Part shown: one piece after another, positions 1 to 5,520 of the stretch
How the letters are laid out: every line of letters begins with the position of its first letter
Numbering within the stretch: the first letter of the stretch is position 1
NCBI GenBank assembly: GCA_002315885.1
Contig: DCIO01000008.1
Location: 1 to 6,671, forward strand
Direction: 5' to 3'
Length of the DNA stretch: 6,671 bases
From: Lentisphaeria bacterium UBA1724
GTDB taxonomy: Bacteria; Verrucomicrobiota; Lentisphaeria; Oligosphaerales; Oligosphaeraceae
Made by a program: the position numbers and the translations under genes
The notes under the pieces: model-generated
What the model was told of the DNA's origin: nothing
Database searches by the model: none
What the model saw: the letters and a program-made list of their open reading frames with translations, nothing else

Positions 1-130
1 ACGCACGGATTTGAAATAGAATTCAGATTCTGAAGCGGGAGATAACTTGCTTGCAAAGGTGAATCACCTAGGAGGAAAGTGTTTCCTAAGACATTATTAG
101 CAAACTCAGTAGTGTCAACCGGACACTAGT
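1..130. other. Lower-GC left flank, possible edge of a mobile element
   Basis: No complete gene is visible here. On the + strand, frame 1 is open from the window edge and reads THGFEIEFRF before a TGA at 31-33, so it could be the C-terminus of a gene that starts outside the window. Its codons are more AT-rich than those of the genes to the right. An imperfect hairpin (AGGAAA 73-78, TTTCCT 82-87, loop GTG) and a better one at 110-128 follow, and the GC-rich repeat block begins at once after that. A short C-terminal tail, about 90 nt of non-coding DNA and a terminal palindrome ending next to CTAG would suit the end of an insertion sequence. No family was recognised and no second end is visible, so this is only a suggestion. 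Confidence 0.2.
110..128. repeat. Perfect 7-bp stem-loop at the flank/repeat boundary
   Basis: TAGTGTC (110-116) and GACACTA (122-128) are exact reverse complements around the loop AACCG. The structure sits where the lower-GC flank gives way to the CCTAGG repeat block. It has no T-run after it, so it does not look like an intrinsic terminator. It could be a terminal inverted repeat of a mobile element or a binding site for a dyad-recognising protein. Confidence 0.4.
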
Positions 131-137
131 GAGGCTC

Positions 138-155
138 CCTAGGCTTCCTAGGCTA
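138..155. repeat. Two CCTAGGCTN 9-bp units before the first hairpin
   Basis: CCTAGGCTT (138-146) is followed directly by CCTAGGCTA (147-155), and a degenerate third unit, GTGAGGCTC, precedes them at 129-137. They are the same unit as the ten-copy array that starts at 185. The last unit here ends in A just before the hairpin module, as do the last two units of the large array, so the A-ending variant seems to mark the hairpin-proximal end. Confidence 0.8.
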
Positions 156-187
156 TTCGACGGCGGGGACGCCGTCGCTACTCCCCT
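156..187 (+). repeat. GC hairpin module, copy 1
   Basis: CGACGGCG (158-165), loop GGGA, CGCCGTCG (170-177): a perfect 8-bp stem preceded by TT and followed by the tail CTACTCCCCT. The tail matches the GNACNCCCC tail of copies 2 and 3 apart from its first base, so the repeat has a direction despite its palindromic core. Its final CCCCT merges into the first CCTAGGCTT unit. There is no poly-T tail for an intrinsic terminator. REP-like extragenic palindromes are the nearest known kind of element. Confidence 0.85.
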
Positions 188-274
188 AGGCTTCCTAGGC
201 TTCCTAGGCTCCCTAGGCTTCCTAGGCTCCCTAGGCTTCCTAGGCTCCCTAGGCTTCCTAGGCTACCTAGGCTA
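185..274. repeat. Tandem array of ten 9-bp CCTAGGCTN units
   Basis: Ten head-to-tail units cover 90 bp without interruption. The first eight bases, CCTAGGCT, are the same in all ten; only the ninth varies, in the order T, T, C, T, C, T, C, T, A, A. Each unit carries the palindrome CCTAGG. Because 9 is a multiple of 3, all frames stay open: the LGFLGSLGF-like translation is a by-product of the repeat and not evidence of a protein. The array lies exactly between hairpin modules 1 and 2. Such perfect short-period DNA is expected to vary in copy number by slippage. Confidence 0.95.
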
Positions 275-275
275 C

Positions 276-338
276 TTCGACGGCGAGGACGCCGTCGGTA
301 CACCCCTTTCGACGGCGAGACGCCGTCGGGACACCCCA
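276..338 (+). repeat. GC hairpin modules, copies 2 and 3 in tandem
   Basis: Copy 2 (276-307) has stem CGACGGCG 278-285, loop AGGA, CGCCGTCG 290-297 and tail GTACACCCCT. Copy 3 (308-338) follows with no gap: stem 310-317, a 3-nt loop AGA, 321-328 and tail GGACACCCCA. Both begin TT and keep the arms unchanged while loop length and sequence vary. Fixed arms with a drifting loop point to selection on, or recent spread of, the paired structure. Copy 3 is about 105 nt before the CDF start codon. Confidence 0.85.
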
Positions 339-350
339 GTCAATTTCGAT

Positions 351-376
351 TTTTGTGTGTTTTGTGTGTTTTGTGG
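351..376 (+). repeat. T/G-rich 9-bp repeat upstream of the CDF gene
   Basis: TTTTGTGTG occurs twice in tandem (351-359, 360-368) and is followed by the variant TTTTGTGG (369-376) and an A-rich tail (AATAAAAATGG). A close relative lies upstream of the oxidoreductase on the other strand (6596-6620), also ending TTTTGTGG and then A-rich. The same design at the same place relative to two unrelated genes suggests a leader or promoter-proximal element. No convincing -35/-10 pair was found. Confidence 0.7.
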
Positions 377-392
377 AATAAAAATGGCTTAT

Positions 393-408
393 TGTACGCA
401 GATGTACG
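393..408. promoter_or_regulatory. TGTACG direct repeat, possible operator
   Basis: TGTACG occurs at 393-398 and 403-408, a 10-bp period, so both copies face the same side of the helix. The inner GTAC cores also form a short dyad. It is about 35-50 nt upstream of the CDF start, where a metal-responsive regulator could bind. No regulator gene is in the window, and six-base repeats arise by chance often enough to keep confidence low. Confidence 0.2.
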
Positions 409-416
409 GAATTATA

Positions 417-434
417 CCTTGTGTGCTTTGTGTG
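417..434 (+). repeat. Second pair of 9-bp NNTTGTGTG units
   Basis: CCTTGTGTG (417-425) and CTTTGTGTG (426-434) repeat with the same 9-bp period as the run at 351-376. They end 9 nt before the CDF start codon, where a Shine-Dalgarno would normally sit, and no purine-rich ribosome site is visible there. The ten bases CTTGTGTGCT (418-427) recur exactly at 5452-5461 as the 5' flank of a hairpin repeat, so the two repeat types share sequence. Confidence 0.6.
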
Positions 435-443
435 TCGTAGAAA

Positions 444-1568
444 ATGAGTTGTTCAGTCGTATCTCCGCAGCATCGTAGTCGTGTCATTTTCGCCACTTCC
501 TGGTTGAATGTGGCGGTGAATGTCCTTTTGTCCTGCCTGAAAATTGCCATAGGTGTGCTGACCAACTCCATCGCAGTGGTTTCCGAGGGTGTGAACAACG
601 CCACGGACATCGCCACCAGCGTTATCACCATGGTGGGCACGAAGCTCTCCCAGAAGCGTCCGACTCGGAAGCATCCCTTCGGCTATGGCCGCATCGAATA
701 CCTGACCAGTCTGCTCATCGGAACGCTGATTCTCCTGACGGGCATCGAGCTGCTGAAAAGCTCCGTCCATCTGCTCATCCACCCCGAAGAATTGAAGGTG
801 ACGGTGGTCTCGGTGGTGGTGCTGGTGATTTCCGTGGTGGTGAAACTGGCCATGGGTATCTACACCATTATCCAGGGGCGGAAAGTGGATTCGAAGGCGC
901 TGGTGGCGGTTGGCGAAGAGAGCCGCAGCGACTCCATCGTCTCCGCAGTGACCATCGTCTCCATCGTCATCTTCCTGGTTTTCGGCAAATCCGTGGATGC
1001 CTGGGCGGGCATCATCACCGCCTTCTTCGTGCTTCGTGCCGCTTGGGAGGTCCTGAAGGATACCATCGCCGCATTGCTGGGACAACCCGTGGACAAAGAG
1101 CTGGCGGACGAACTCTACAGGGTCATTCGCTCCACCGACGGCGTCATCAACGCCGTGGATATGGCGCTCCATAACTACGGGCCAAATGCCTATACGGGCT
1201 CCGTGAACATCGAAATCGACCACAAGCGCACTCTGGGGGAAATCTACGAGGTCATCCACGCTTTGCAGCTGAGAATCATGCACGAGTATCACGTCACCAT
1301 GGTCTTCGGAATGTATGCGGTGGACAAGGATTCGCCGACGCTGCGGGGGCTCCGTGAGGACGTGGTCCGTTTTGTCCGTGATAGGGAGCACATCCAGAGT
1401 TGCCATGCGATTTATGTGGCTCCCAATGGCACCGACCTCTACTGCGATTTCATCGTGGACTACGACCTGCGGGACTGGGAGAAAGTCCAGGCGGATTTCC
1501 GGGAATACATCCACGGAATCCATCCTGAGTTCAATGTCGTCCTGACCATCGAGACCGAATTTGTGTAA
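444..1568 (+). CDS. Cation diffusion facilitator (CDF) family metal transporter
   Basis: A 374-residue inner-membrane protein of the CDF family, which exports divalent metals such as Zn, Fe or Mn in exchange for protons. Six membrane spans can be read at about 14-38, 41-65, 85-111, 117-143, 164-181 and 185-204, with the family's HPFGYGRIEY loop at 77-86. Aligned without gaps to E. coli YiiP, the transport-site residues D45/D49 (TM2) and H153/D157 (TM5) correspond to N51/D55 and E159/D163, so two of the four ligands differ. A cytoplasmic ferredoxin-like domain covers about 215-293, and about 80 further residues (299-374, ending in a VVLTIETEFV strand) look like a second copy of that fold, which makes the protein longer than the usual 290-320. 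The start is fixed by an in-frame TAG at 438-440; there is no obvious Shine-Dalgarno. It is probably co-transcribed with the glycosidase gene 10 nt downstream. Family is certain; the metal is not. Confidence 0.95.
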   Translation: MSCSVVSPQHRSRVIFATSWLNVAVNVLLSCLKIAIGVLTNSIAVVSEGVNNATDIATSVITMVGTKLSQKRPTRKHPFGYGRIEYLTSLLIGTLILLTGIELLKSSVHLLIHPEELKVTVVSVVVLVISVVVKLAMGIYTIIQGRKVDSKALVAVGEESRSDSIVSAVTIVSIVIFLVFGKSVDAWAGIITAFFVLRAAWEVLKDTIAALLGQPVDKELADELYRVIRSTDGVINAVDMALHNYGPNAYTGSVNIEIDHKRTLGEIYEVIHALQLRIMHEYHVTMVFGMYAVDKDSPTLRGLREDVVRFVRDREHIQSCHAIYVAPNGTDLYCDFIVDYDLRDWEKVQADFREYIHGIHPEFNVVLTIETEFV

Positions 1569-1578
1569 TTTTCATACC

Positions 1579-3921
1579 ATGGACCATCTTGTGATTCTAG
1601 CATCTCGAGCGCTTCTTCTTTGCGCGTTGTTGCCCATGGCGCTTCTGGCAGTGCCAAAGAATCTCTACCGCTTTTCGGTGGACCAGCCCATAGAGGAAAA
1701 CTGGAAGAAATCGGGCCCCAAATGCCAGGTGGAGATGAAGGCATGGCCCAATGGCGAGCCAGGTCTGACGGGCTTCTTCACCTACCAGGCGGATCCCGAT
1801 GGCTATCCCTCCATCAAATTGGATGTCCCCTCCCTGGGGTTCTCCGATTGGCGCAGCGTCAAGAGTGTCTCCATCGAGATTCTCTGTCCCCAGGAATGCC
1901 ATCCCTATTTCGAGATTCGCACCGAAAAGGACAAGGCGCCCATGGGGTGGTATGGCTTCAAGTCCGCCCCAGGACGCAATACGCTGGTGCTGCAAATCGA
2001 TGACAAGACGGACTGGGATTTGTCCTGTGTCAAGACCATCGATATCTTCTCGGTGAAGCCGACGGAGCCCTGGAGCATCTACGTGGGGGACATCACCCTG
2101 GAATTGCGGGATCCCGCCGCCGAGGCCGCACGAAACCGCGCCGAACTCAAGAAGCTCCAATCGGCCTATCTCTGGAGGCAGGCGGCGTTGGGACGAAGTA
2201 TGCCCGAGCCGGGACGGCGCCTGGGCATGGAATTGACCAACGTCTCCGAAAATCCCACCGCCGATGACGTGGCTCGGCTTTCCGCGTCATGCAGGGAGGT
2301 CTTCCCGCAACTGGATATCCTGGTTTTTAAGTTCGCCGCCAAGTCCGCACCCATGGGAGTGCTTTGGGCACTGCCCGAGGAGAAAATCCACTTCGGCGAC
2401 TACGCATTCCTGAATCGCATGACGCCGAAATACGAGATTGATGCCGCGCAGGGCGAGGGCGAAAGCGCACAACTGGTGGGATACGCCTTCAAGGACGCGA
2501 AGGAGGTCCTGGCGACTCTGGAGACTCTCCCCGCATTGGACGACGGCACAGAACTCCCTGCCTGGGCAGTGAAGCTCTCTCCCGTGGGCTACGTGGAGAC
2601 CGTCCCCGCGCATTATGTGGTGGACTACACGGGCTACTGGCCAGATCCGATTCTGGAGTATCTGACCATGCCCTTCTCCGTGGAGGCGAAACGCTATCAG
2701 AGCTGGTGGCTGGATGTGCGCGTGCCTATGGACCAGAAGCCCGGTCTCTACAAAGGCGCGGTGAAGGTGATGGTGGACGGCAATAGCCAGGTCATGCCTT
2801 TCACGGTGCGCGTGCGTGGCTTCGTCCTGGAGCCCGGTGCGCCGTATTTCTGTCCCGTGGCCTACAACAGCCTGAAGGATTATCCCGCCGACGAAGCGAA
2901 GCGCGCCGCCTACAAATCCCAGGTGGCGGATTTGCTTCTTGCGCACCGCATGCAACCCGACGACATCTACTACGGCTGCAATAAAAAGGATGCCGTGGCA
3001 GTGAACAAGTCCGTCCTGGCGCGGGGCGCAAAGTTTTTCAATTTTGGATACGTGAATGGCCCGCTGAAGGAAGAGAGCCTCCAGCGCATCCGCGAATACT
3101 ACGAGCGCTACAAGGCCGAGGGAATGCTGGACAAGGCGTATATCTACGTCTTTGACGAAGCCACTGCGGACAAATTCCCCATGATACGGGAGACTCTCCT
3201 GAAGCTCCGTGAAGCCGCTCCTGGCATCCCAATCTACACCACGCTCTATGACGGCACCTTCGGTATCGCCAGCGGGCTGGATGACCTGGTGGATGGGTGG
3301 ATTCCCGGCACCGCGTCCTTCTCCAACAACACCGAGAACATCACCGCCGCACGGGCACGTGGCAAGAAGGTGGGCTGGTATGTGGCGTGCAGCCCCTATC
3401 TGCCCTACGCGAATTTCCTCATGGAATACCCCGGCGCCGCACCGCGACTCCTCATGGGATTCATGGCAAAGAAAATCAACAACGACGATATCTTCCTCTA
3501 CTACGCCTCCGGAATGTACTGGGAGTGGACCAAAGGCGACAATGGCACCTACAAGCATGTGGGAGATATCTCCGTGCCTGTGGACGGCGGACCCATCCTG
3601 AAAGCCCCCTGGAACGGCGTCAGTTTCCAGGATTTCAATGGCGACGGACGCCTGGTCTATCCCGCACCCGGCGGTCCCATCCCCTGTCTGCGTCTCAAGT
3701 ACATCCGGGATGGCATCGAGGACGCCATGTATATCGACCTGCTGAAGAAATGCCTGGCCAACAGCGAGAAGATGTCCCAAAAGTGGCGCGATGCCGCAGA
3801 ACGTGAGCTCCAAATCGAAGATGCGCTGGTGACGGATTTGACCCACTGGAGCCGCGAGCCCCTCCCAATCCACCAAAAACACAAGCGCCTGGCGGACCTC
3901 CTGGAGCAGTACTTCAAGTAG
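1579..3921 (+). CDS. Secreted glycoside hydrolase, GH123/DUF4091 type
   Basis: A 780-residue exported enzyme. Residues 1-24 form a signal peptide (hydrophobic ALLLCALLPMALLA, likely cleavage after A24). About 30-176 look like a galactose-binding-like beta-sandwich, followed by a short helical linker. A second beta domain (about 214-415) holds the GYWPDP (352-357) and VP-x4-PGLYKG (382-393) signatures seen in this family. The catalytic barrel starts near 425, with YVFDEA carrying D526-E527, then DGWIPG (572-577), GWYVACSPYLPYANF (599-613) and RDGIED (710-715) near the C-terminus. Characterised GH123 enzymes are beta-N-acetylgalactosaminidases that use an adjacent Asp-Glu pair in substrate-assisted catalysis; D526/E527 fit that pair by position and context. 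Substrate here is inferred, and many DUF4091 proteins are uncharacterised. A TTG at 1561 in the same frame would overlap the CDF end; ATG 1579 is preferred because it begins the signal peptide directly. No strong ribosome site is seen, so coupling to the CDF gene is plausible. Confidence 0.9.
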   Translation: MDHLVILASRALLLCALLPMALLAVPKNLYRFSVDQPIEENWKKSGPKCQVEMKAWPNGEPGLTGFFTYQADPDGYPSIKLDVPSLGFSDWRSVKSVSIEILCPQECHPYFEIRTEKDKAPMGWYGFKSAPGRNTLVLQIDDKTDWDLSCVKTIDIFSVKPTEPWSIYVGDITLELRDPAAEAARNRAELKKLQSAYLWRQAALGRSMPEPGRRLGMELTNVSENPTADDVARLSASCREVFPQLDILVFKFAAKSAPMGVLWALPEEKIHFGDYAFLNRMTPKYEIDAAQGEGESAQLVGYAFKDAKEVLATLETLPALDDGTELPAWAVKLSPVGYVETVPAHYVVDYTGYWPDPILEYLTMPFSVEAKRYQSWWLDVRVPMDQKPGLYKGAVKVMVDGNSQVMPFTVRVRGFVLEPGAPYFCPVAYNSLKDYPADEAKRAAYKSQVADLLLAHRMQPDDIYYGCNKKDAVAVNKSVLARGAKFFNFGYVNGPLKEESLQRIREYYERYKAEGMLDKAYIYVFDEATADKFPMIRETLLKLREAAPGIPIYTTLYDGTFGIASGLDDLVDGWIPGTASFSNNTENITAARARGKKVGWYVACSPYLPYANFLMEYPGAAPRLLMGFMAKKINNDDIFLYYASGMYWEWTKGDNGTYKHVGDISVPVDGGPILKAPWNGVSFQDFNGDGRLVYPAPGGPIPCLRLKYIRDGIEDAMYIDLLKKCLANSEKMSQKWRDAAERELQIEDALVTDLTHWSREPLPIHQKHKRLADLLEQYFK

Positions 3922-3924
3922 TTA

Positions 3925-3959
3925 CCCGCCTCCTTTCCGAATTCCCGCCTCTTGCCGAA
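3925..3959. repeat. C-rich imperfect direct repeat after the glycosidase gene
   Basis: CCCGCCTCCTTTCCGAA (3925-3941) recurs as CCCGCCTCTTGCCGAA (3944-3959), with one gap and one mismatch, at a 19-bp period. The stretch 3924-3990 is pyrimidine-rich and G-poor on the + strand. That composition would suit a Rho loading site in the transcript, but there is no direct evidence of termination and no intrinsic terminator here. Confidence 0.4.
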
Positions 3960-3991
3960 ACCCTTCCCCCGTCCCAGATCATCTGTCCTGT

Positions 3992-4041
3992 GCGAGCGCT
4001 TTAGCGCGAGATTCCCAGCGCGATCGCTTTAGCGCGAGATT
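3992..4041 (+). repeat. Two 22-bp direct repeats abutting the MATE start codon
   Basis: Units at 3992-4013 and 4020-4041 match at 21 of 22 positions (28-bp period). Each contains CGCTTTAGCGCGAGATT, and copy 1 can fold as GCGC-TTTA-GCGC. The second unit ends 5 nt before the MATE ATG, so its GAG (4036-4038) is the only Shine-Dalgarno-like sequence available. The trailing GAGATT also follows the inverted hairpin at 5521-5540 when that is read on the minus strand, which hints at a wider repeat family. Confidence 0.75.
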
Positions 4042-4046
4042 ATTTC

Positions 4047-5447
4047 ATGAGCAACCTATTTTCCTCCATCAAGAAGCGCCACTTCGAAGGCCCGGGCGGC
4101 ATATTCGAGTTGCTGCCCATCGCCATTCCCATGTTCATCTCCAGCATGTTCGATATGCTGATGATGTTCATCGACAGGCTTTTCCTTTCTCGTGTGGGCG
4201 TGGTCCACCAGGCGGCTGCCATGAGCGGCGGTATTTCCAGCTGGATGATCACCTCCTTCTTTGTGGGTGTCATCGGCTATTCTTCCACGCTGATTGCGCA
4301 ATATCTCGGGGCAAATCAGAAGCACAACTGCGTGCGGATGGTCTATCAGGCGCTGCTATTGGCCGCCATCAGCTATCCACTGGCGCTGCTGGTGCATTTC
4401 CTGGTGGCTTCCAGTCCCATCTTCGACTACCATTCCGAACTGGAACGCACCCTGGAACGCCGCTACTTCTGGTATATGGGCTTCGGTTGCCTCAACGCAT
4501 TCCTGCGCTTCTCCTTCGGCTCATTCTTCTCGGGCATCGGCAAGACCAAGATGATCATGGTGGGAAATATCGTGGCGCTCTTCGTCAATCTCATCGCCAA
4601 CTGGGTGCTGATTTTCGGACACTGGGGATTTCCCGCTCTGGGACTGGACGGCGCTGCCATCGGTACCATCCTCTCGGGACTCTCCTCCGCGCTGGTGCTG
4701 GTGGGGGCATTCCTCCATTACCGCCGCAAGCCCGAATGGCGCAACGACACCCAGCGTGGGCTGGAGTGGGATAAATTCCGGAAACTCCTGCGCTATGGAC
4801 TGCCCCAGGGTTGCGAGAATGTCCTGGGGATGATCTGCTTTGTCTTCCTGGTCTCCAGTTTCCACAGCTACGGCGATGACATGGCGACCGCTACCACAAT
4901 CGTCTTCAATTGGGATGGCTTTTCCTTCCACCCGCTTCTGGGCATTCAGGTAGGTGTCACCACGCTAGTAGGTCGTGCCATGGGGAAGGGGGATCCGGAA
5001 CTGGCGGTGAAGACTACGCATTCGGGTTTCAAGCTGGGGCTCGCCTACGCATTCTGTATGCTGATGCTCTTCCAGATTTTCACGACGGTCCTGGTGGGCG
5101 TCTTTGCCCCAGAGTCCTCTGGACTGGATTATACGAAAGTCCGGGAATACGCGGTGCCCATGCTACGGATGGCGGGACTCTATATCATGACGGATGCGGT
5201 GTTGCTGATTGCCACTGGAGCGCTGCGCGGCGCAGGAGATACCCTCTGGTGCATGGTCATACACTTCCTGAATAATCTGGTCATCACGCTGGTTATCCTG
5301 ACCTGCGTTCACAAGCTGGAAATGCCGCCCCTGCGGGTATGGCTCTACTTCGTCATCTGCGGCGCATTGAGCAGCTCTACCTTCCTCGTGCGATATAAGG
5401 TCGGACGCTGGAAAAAACTCCGCATCATCGAACATACGGGAGCGTAA
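4047..5447 (+). CDS. MATE-family efflux transporter
   Basis: A 466-residue polytopic inner-membrane protein of the MATE superfamily, which exports drugs or metabolites driven by Na+ or H+ gradients. It has about twelve hydrophobic spans in two halves. Recognisable marks are GGIFELLPIAIPMFISS (18-34) opening TM1, MMFIDRLFLSR (39-49), SSTLIAQYLGANQ (79-91), the GFPALGLDGAAIGTILSG segment (194-211) closing the first half, and the hallmark GALRGAGDT (391-399) in the second half. Length is typical for the family. The subtype is not NorM-like at first sight and the substrate cannot be told. The start at ATG 4047 puts MSNLFSSIKK as a short basic N-terminus before TM1; translation must begin inside or just after the 3992-4041 repeat. 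It lies 125 nt after the glycosidase gene in the same direction, so co-transcription is possible but not shown. Confidence 0.93.
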   Translation: MSNLFSSIKKRHFEGPGGIFELLPIAIPMFISSMFDMLMMFIDRLFLSRVGVVHQAAAMSGGISSWMITSFFVGVIGYSSTLIAQYLGANQKHNCVRMVYQALLLAAISYPLALLVHFLVASSPIFDYHSELERTLERRYFWYMGFGCLNAFLRFSFGSFFSGIGKTKMIMVGNIVALFVNLIANWVLIFGHWGFPALGLDGAAIGTILSGLSSALVLVGAFLHYRRKPEWRNDTQRGLEWDKFRKLLRYGLPQGCENVLGMICFVFLVSSFHSYGDDMATATTIVFNWDGFSFHPLLGIQVGVTTLVGRAMGKGDPELAVKTTHSGFKLGLAYAFCMLMLFQIFTTVLVGVFAPESSGLDYTKVREYAVPMLRMAGLYIMTDAVLLIATGALRGAGDTLWCMVIHFLNNLVITLVILTCVHKLEMPPLRVWLYFVICGALSSSTFLVRYKVGRWKKLRIIEHTGA

Positions 5448-5451
5448 GGGG

Positions 5452-5510
5452 CTTGTGTGCTCGAAGCGAGAGCTTCGAGGTGTTGTGTGCCCGAAGCGAG
5501 AGCTTCGAGG
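5452..5510 (+). repeat. Two direct REP-like hairpins with GTGTG tag
   Basis: Two 29-bp units (5452-5480 and 5482-5510, period 30) differ at only two positions. The first folds perfectly: CTCGAAGC (5460-5467), loop GAGA, GCTTCGAG (5472-5479). The second has one mismatch in the arm, where CCCGAAGC replaces CTCGAAGC. Each is preceded by TTGTGTG. The first begins 5 nt after the MATE stop codon. The GAGA loop is a GNRA tetraloop. No T-run follows either stem, so a classical intrinsic terminator is unlikely, though stems at this position could protect the 3' end of the transcript. Confidence 0.85.
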
Positions 5511-5520
5511 GGGCGCCAAT

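Larger units (their letters stand above)
384..440 (+). other. Possible 18-codon leader frame before the CDF gene
   Basis: An ATG at 384 opens the frame MAYCTQMYGIIPCVLCVS, which stops with TAG at 438-440, 3 nt before the CDF ATG at 444. It holds three cysteines, two of them in a CxxC (residues 13-16). A weak GTGGA lies about 8 nt upstream. The CDF gene has no clear ribosome site of its own, so translational coupling or a metal-sensing leader is conceivable. Against this, the CVLC part is what the underlying CTTTGTGTG repeats would encode by chance. The same frame is open further upstream only because of the 9-bp repeats. Confidence 0.2.

Noticed and set aside
110..128. Intrinsic terminator for a gene entering from the left
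   Set aside because: The stem is followed by GTGAGGCTCC, not by T residues.
131..338. CRISPR array
   Set aside because: Repeats are contiguous or separated by other repeats. There are no unique spacers of uniform length and no cas genes.
129..440. 103-codon + frame with LGFLGSLGF repeats followed by a Cys-rich tail
   Set aside because: It exists because 9-bp repeats keep every frame open. It begins with GTG inside the repeats, has no ribosome site and crosses three hairpins. Only its last 18 codons are kept, as a weak leader candidate.
453..1523. 356-codon antisense frame opposite the CDF gene
   Set aside because: The product is rich in His, Asp and Gly with no fold signature, a typical shadow of hydrophobic sense codons.
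1561..1578. TTG start at 1561 for the glycosidase
   Set aside because: It would put MCNFHT before the signal peptide and overlap the CDF stop. ATG 1579 gives a normal signal-peptide start.
2287..3882. 531-codon antisense frame opposite the glycosidase gene
   Set aside because: It mirrors codon-position GC bias of the sense gene. The His/Val-rich translation has no recognisable domain, while the sense frame has clear family motifs.
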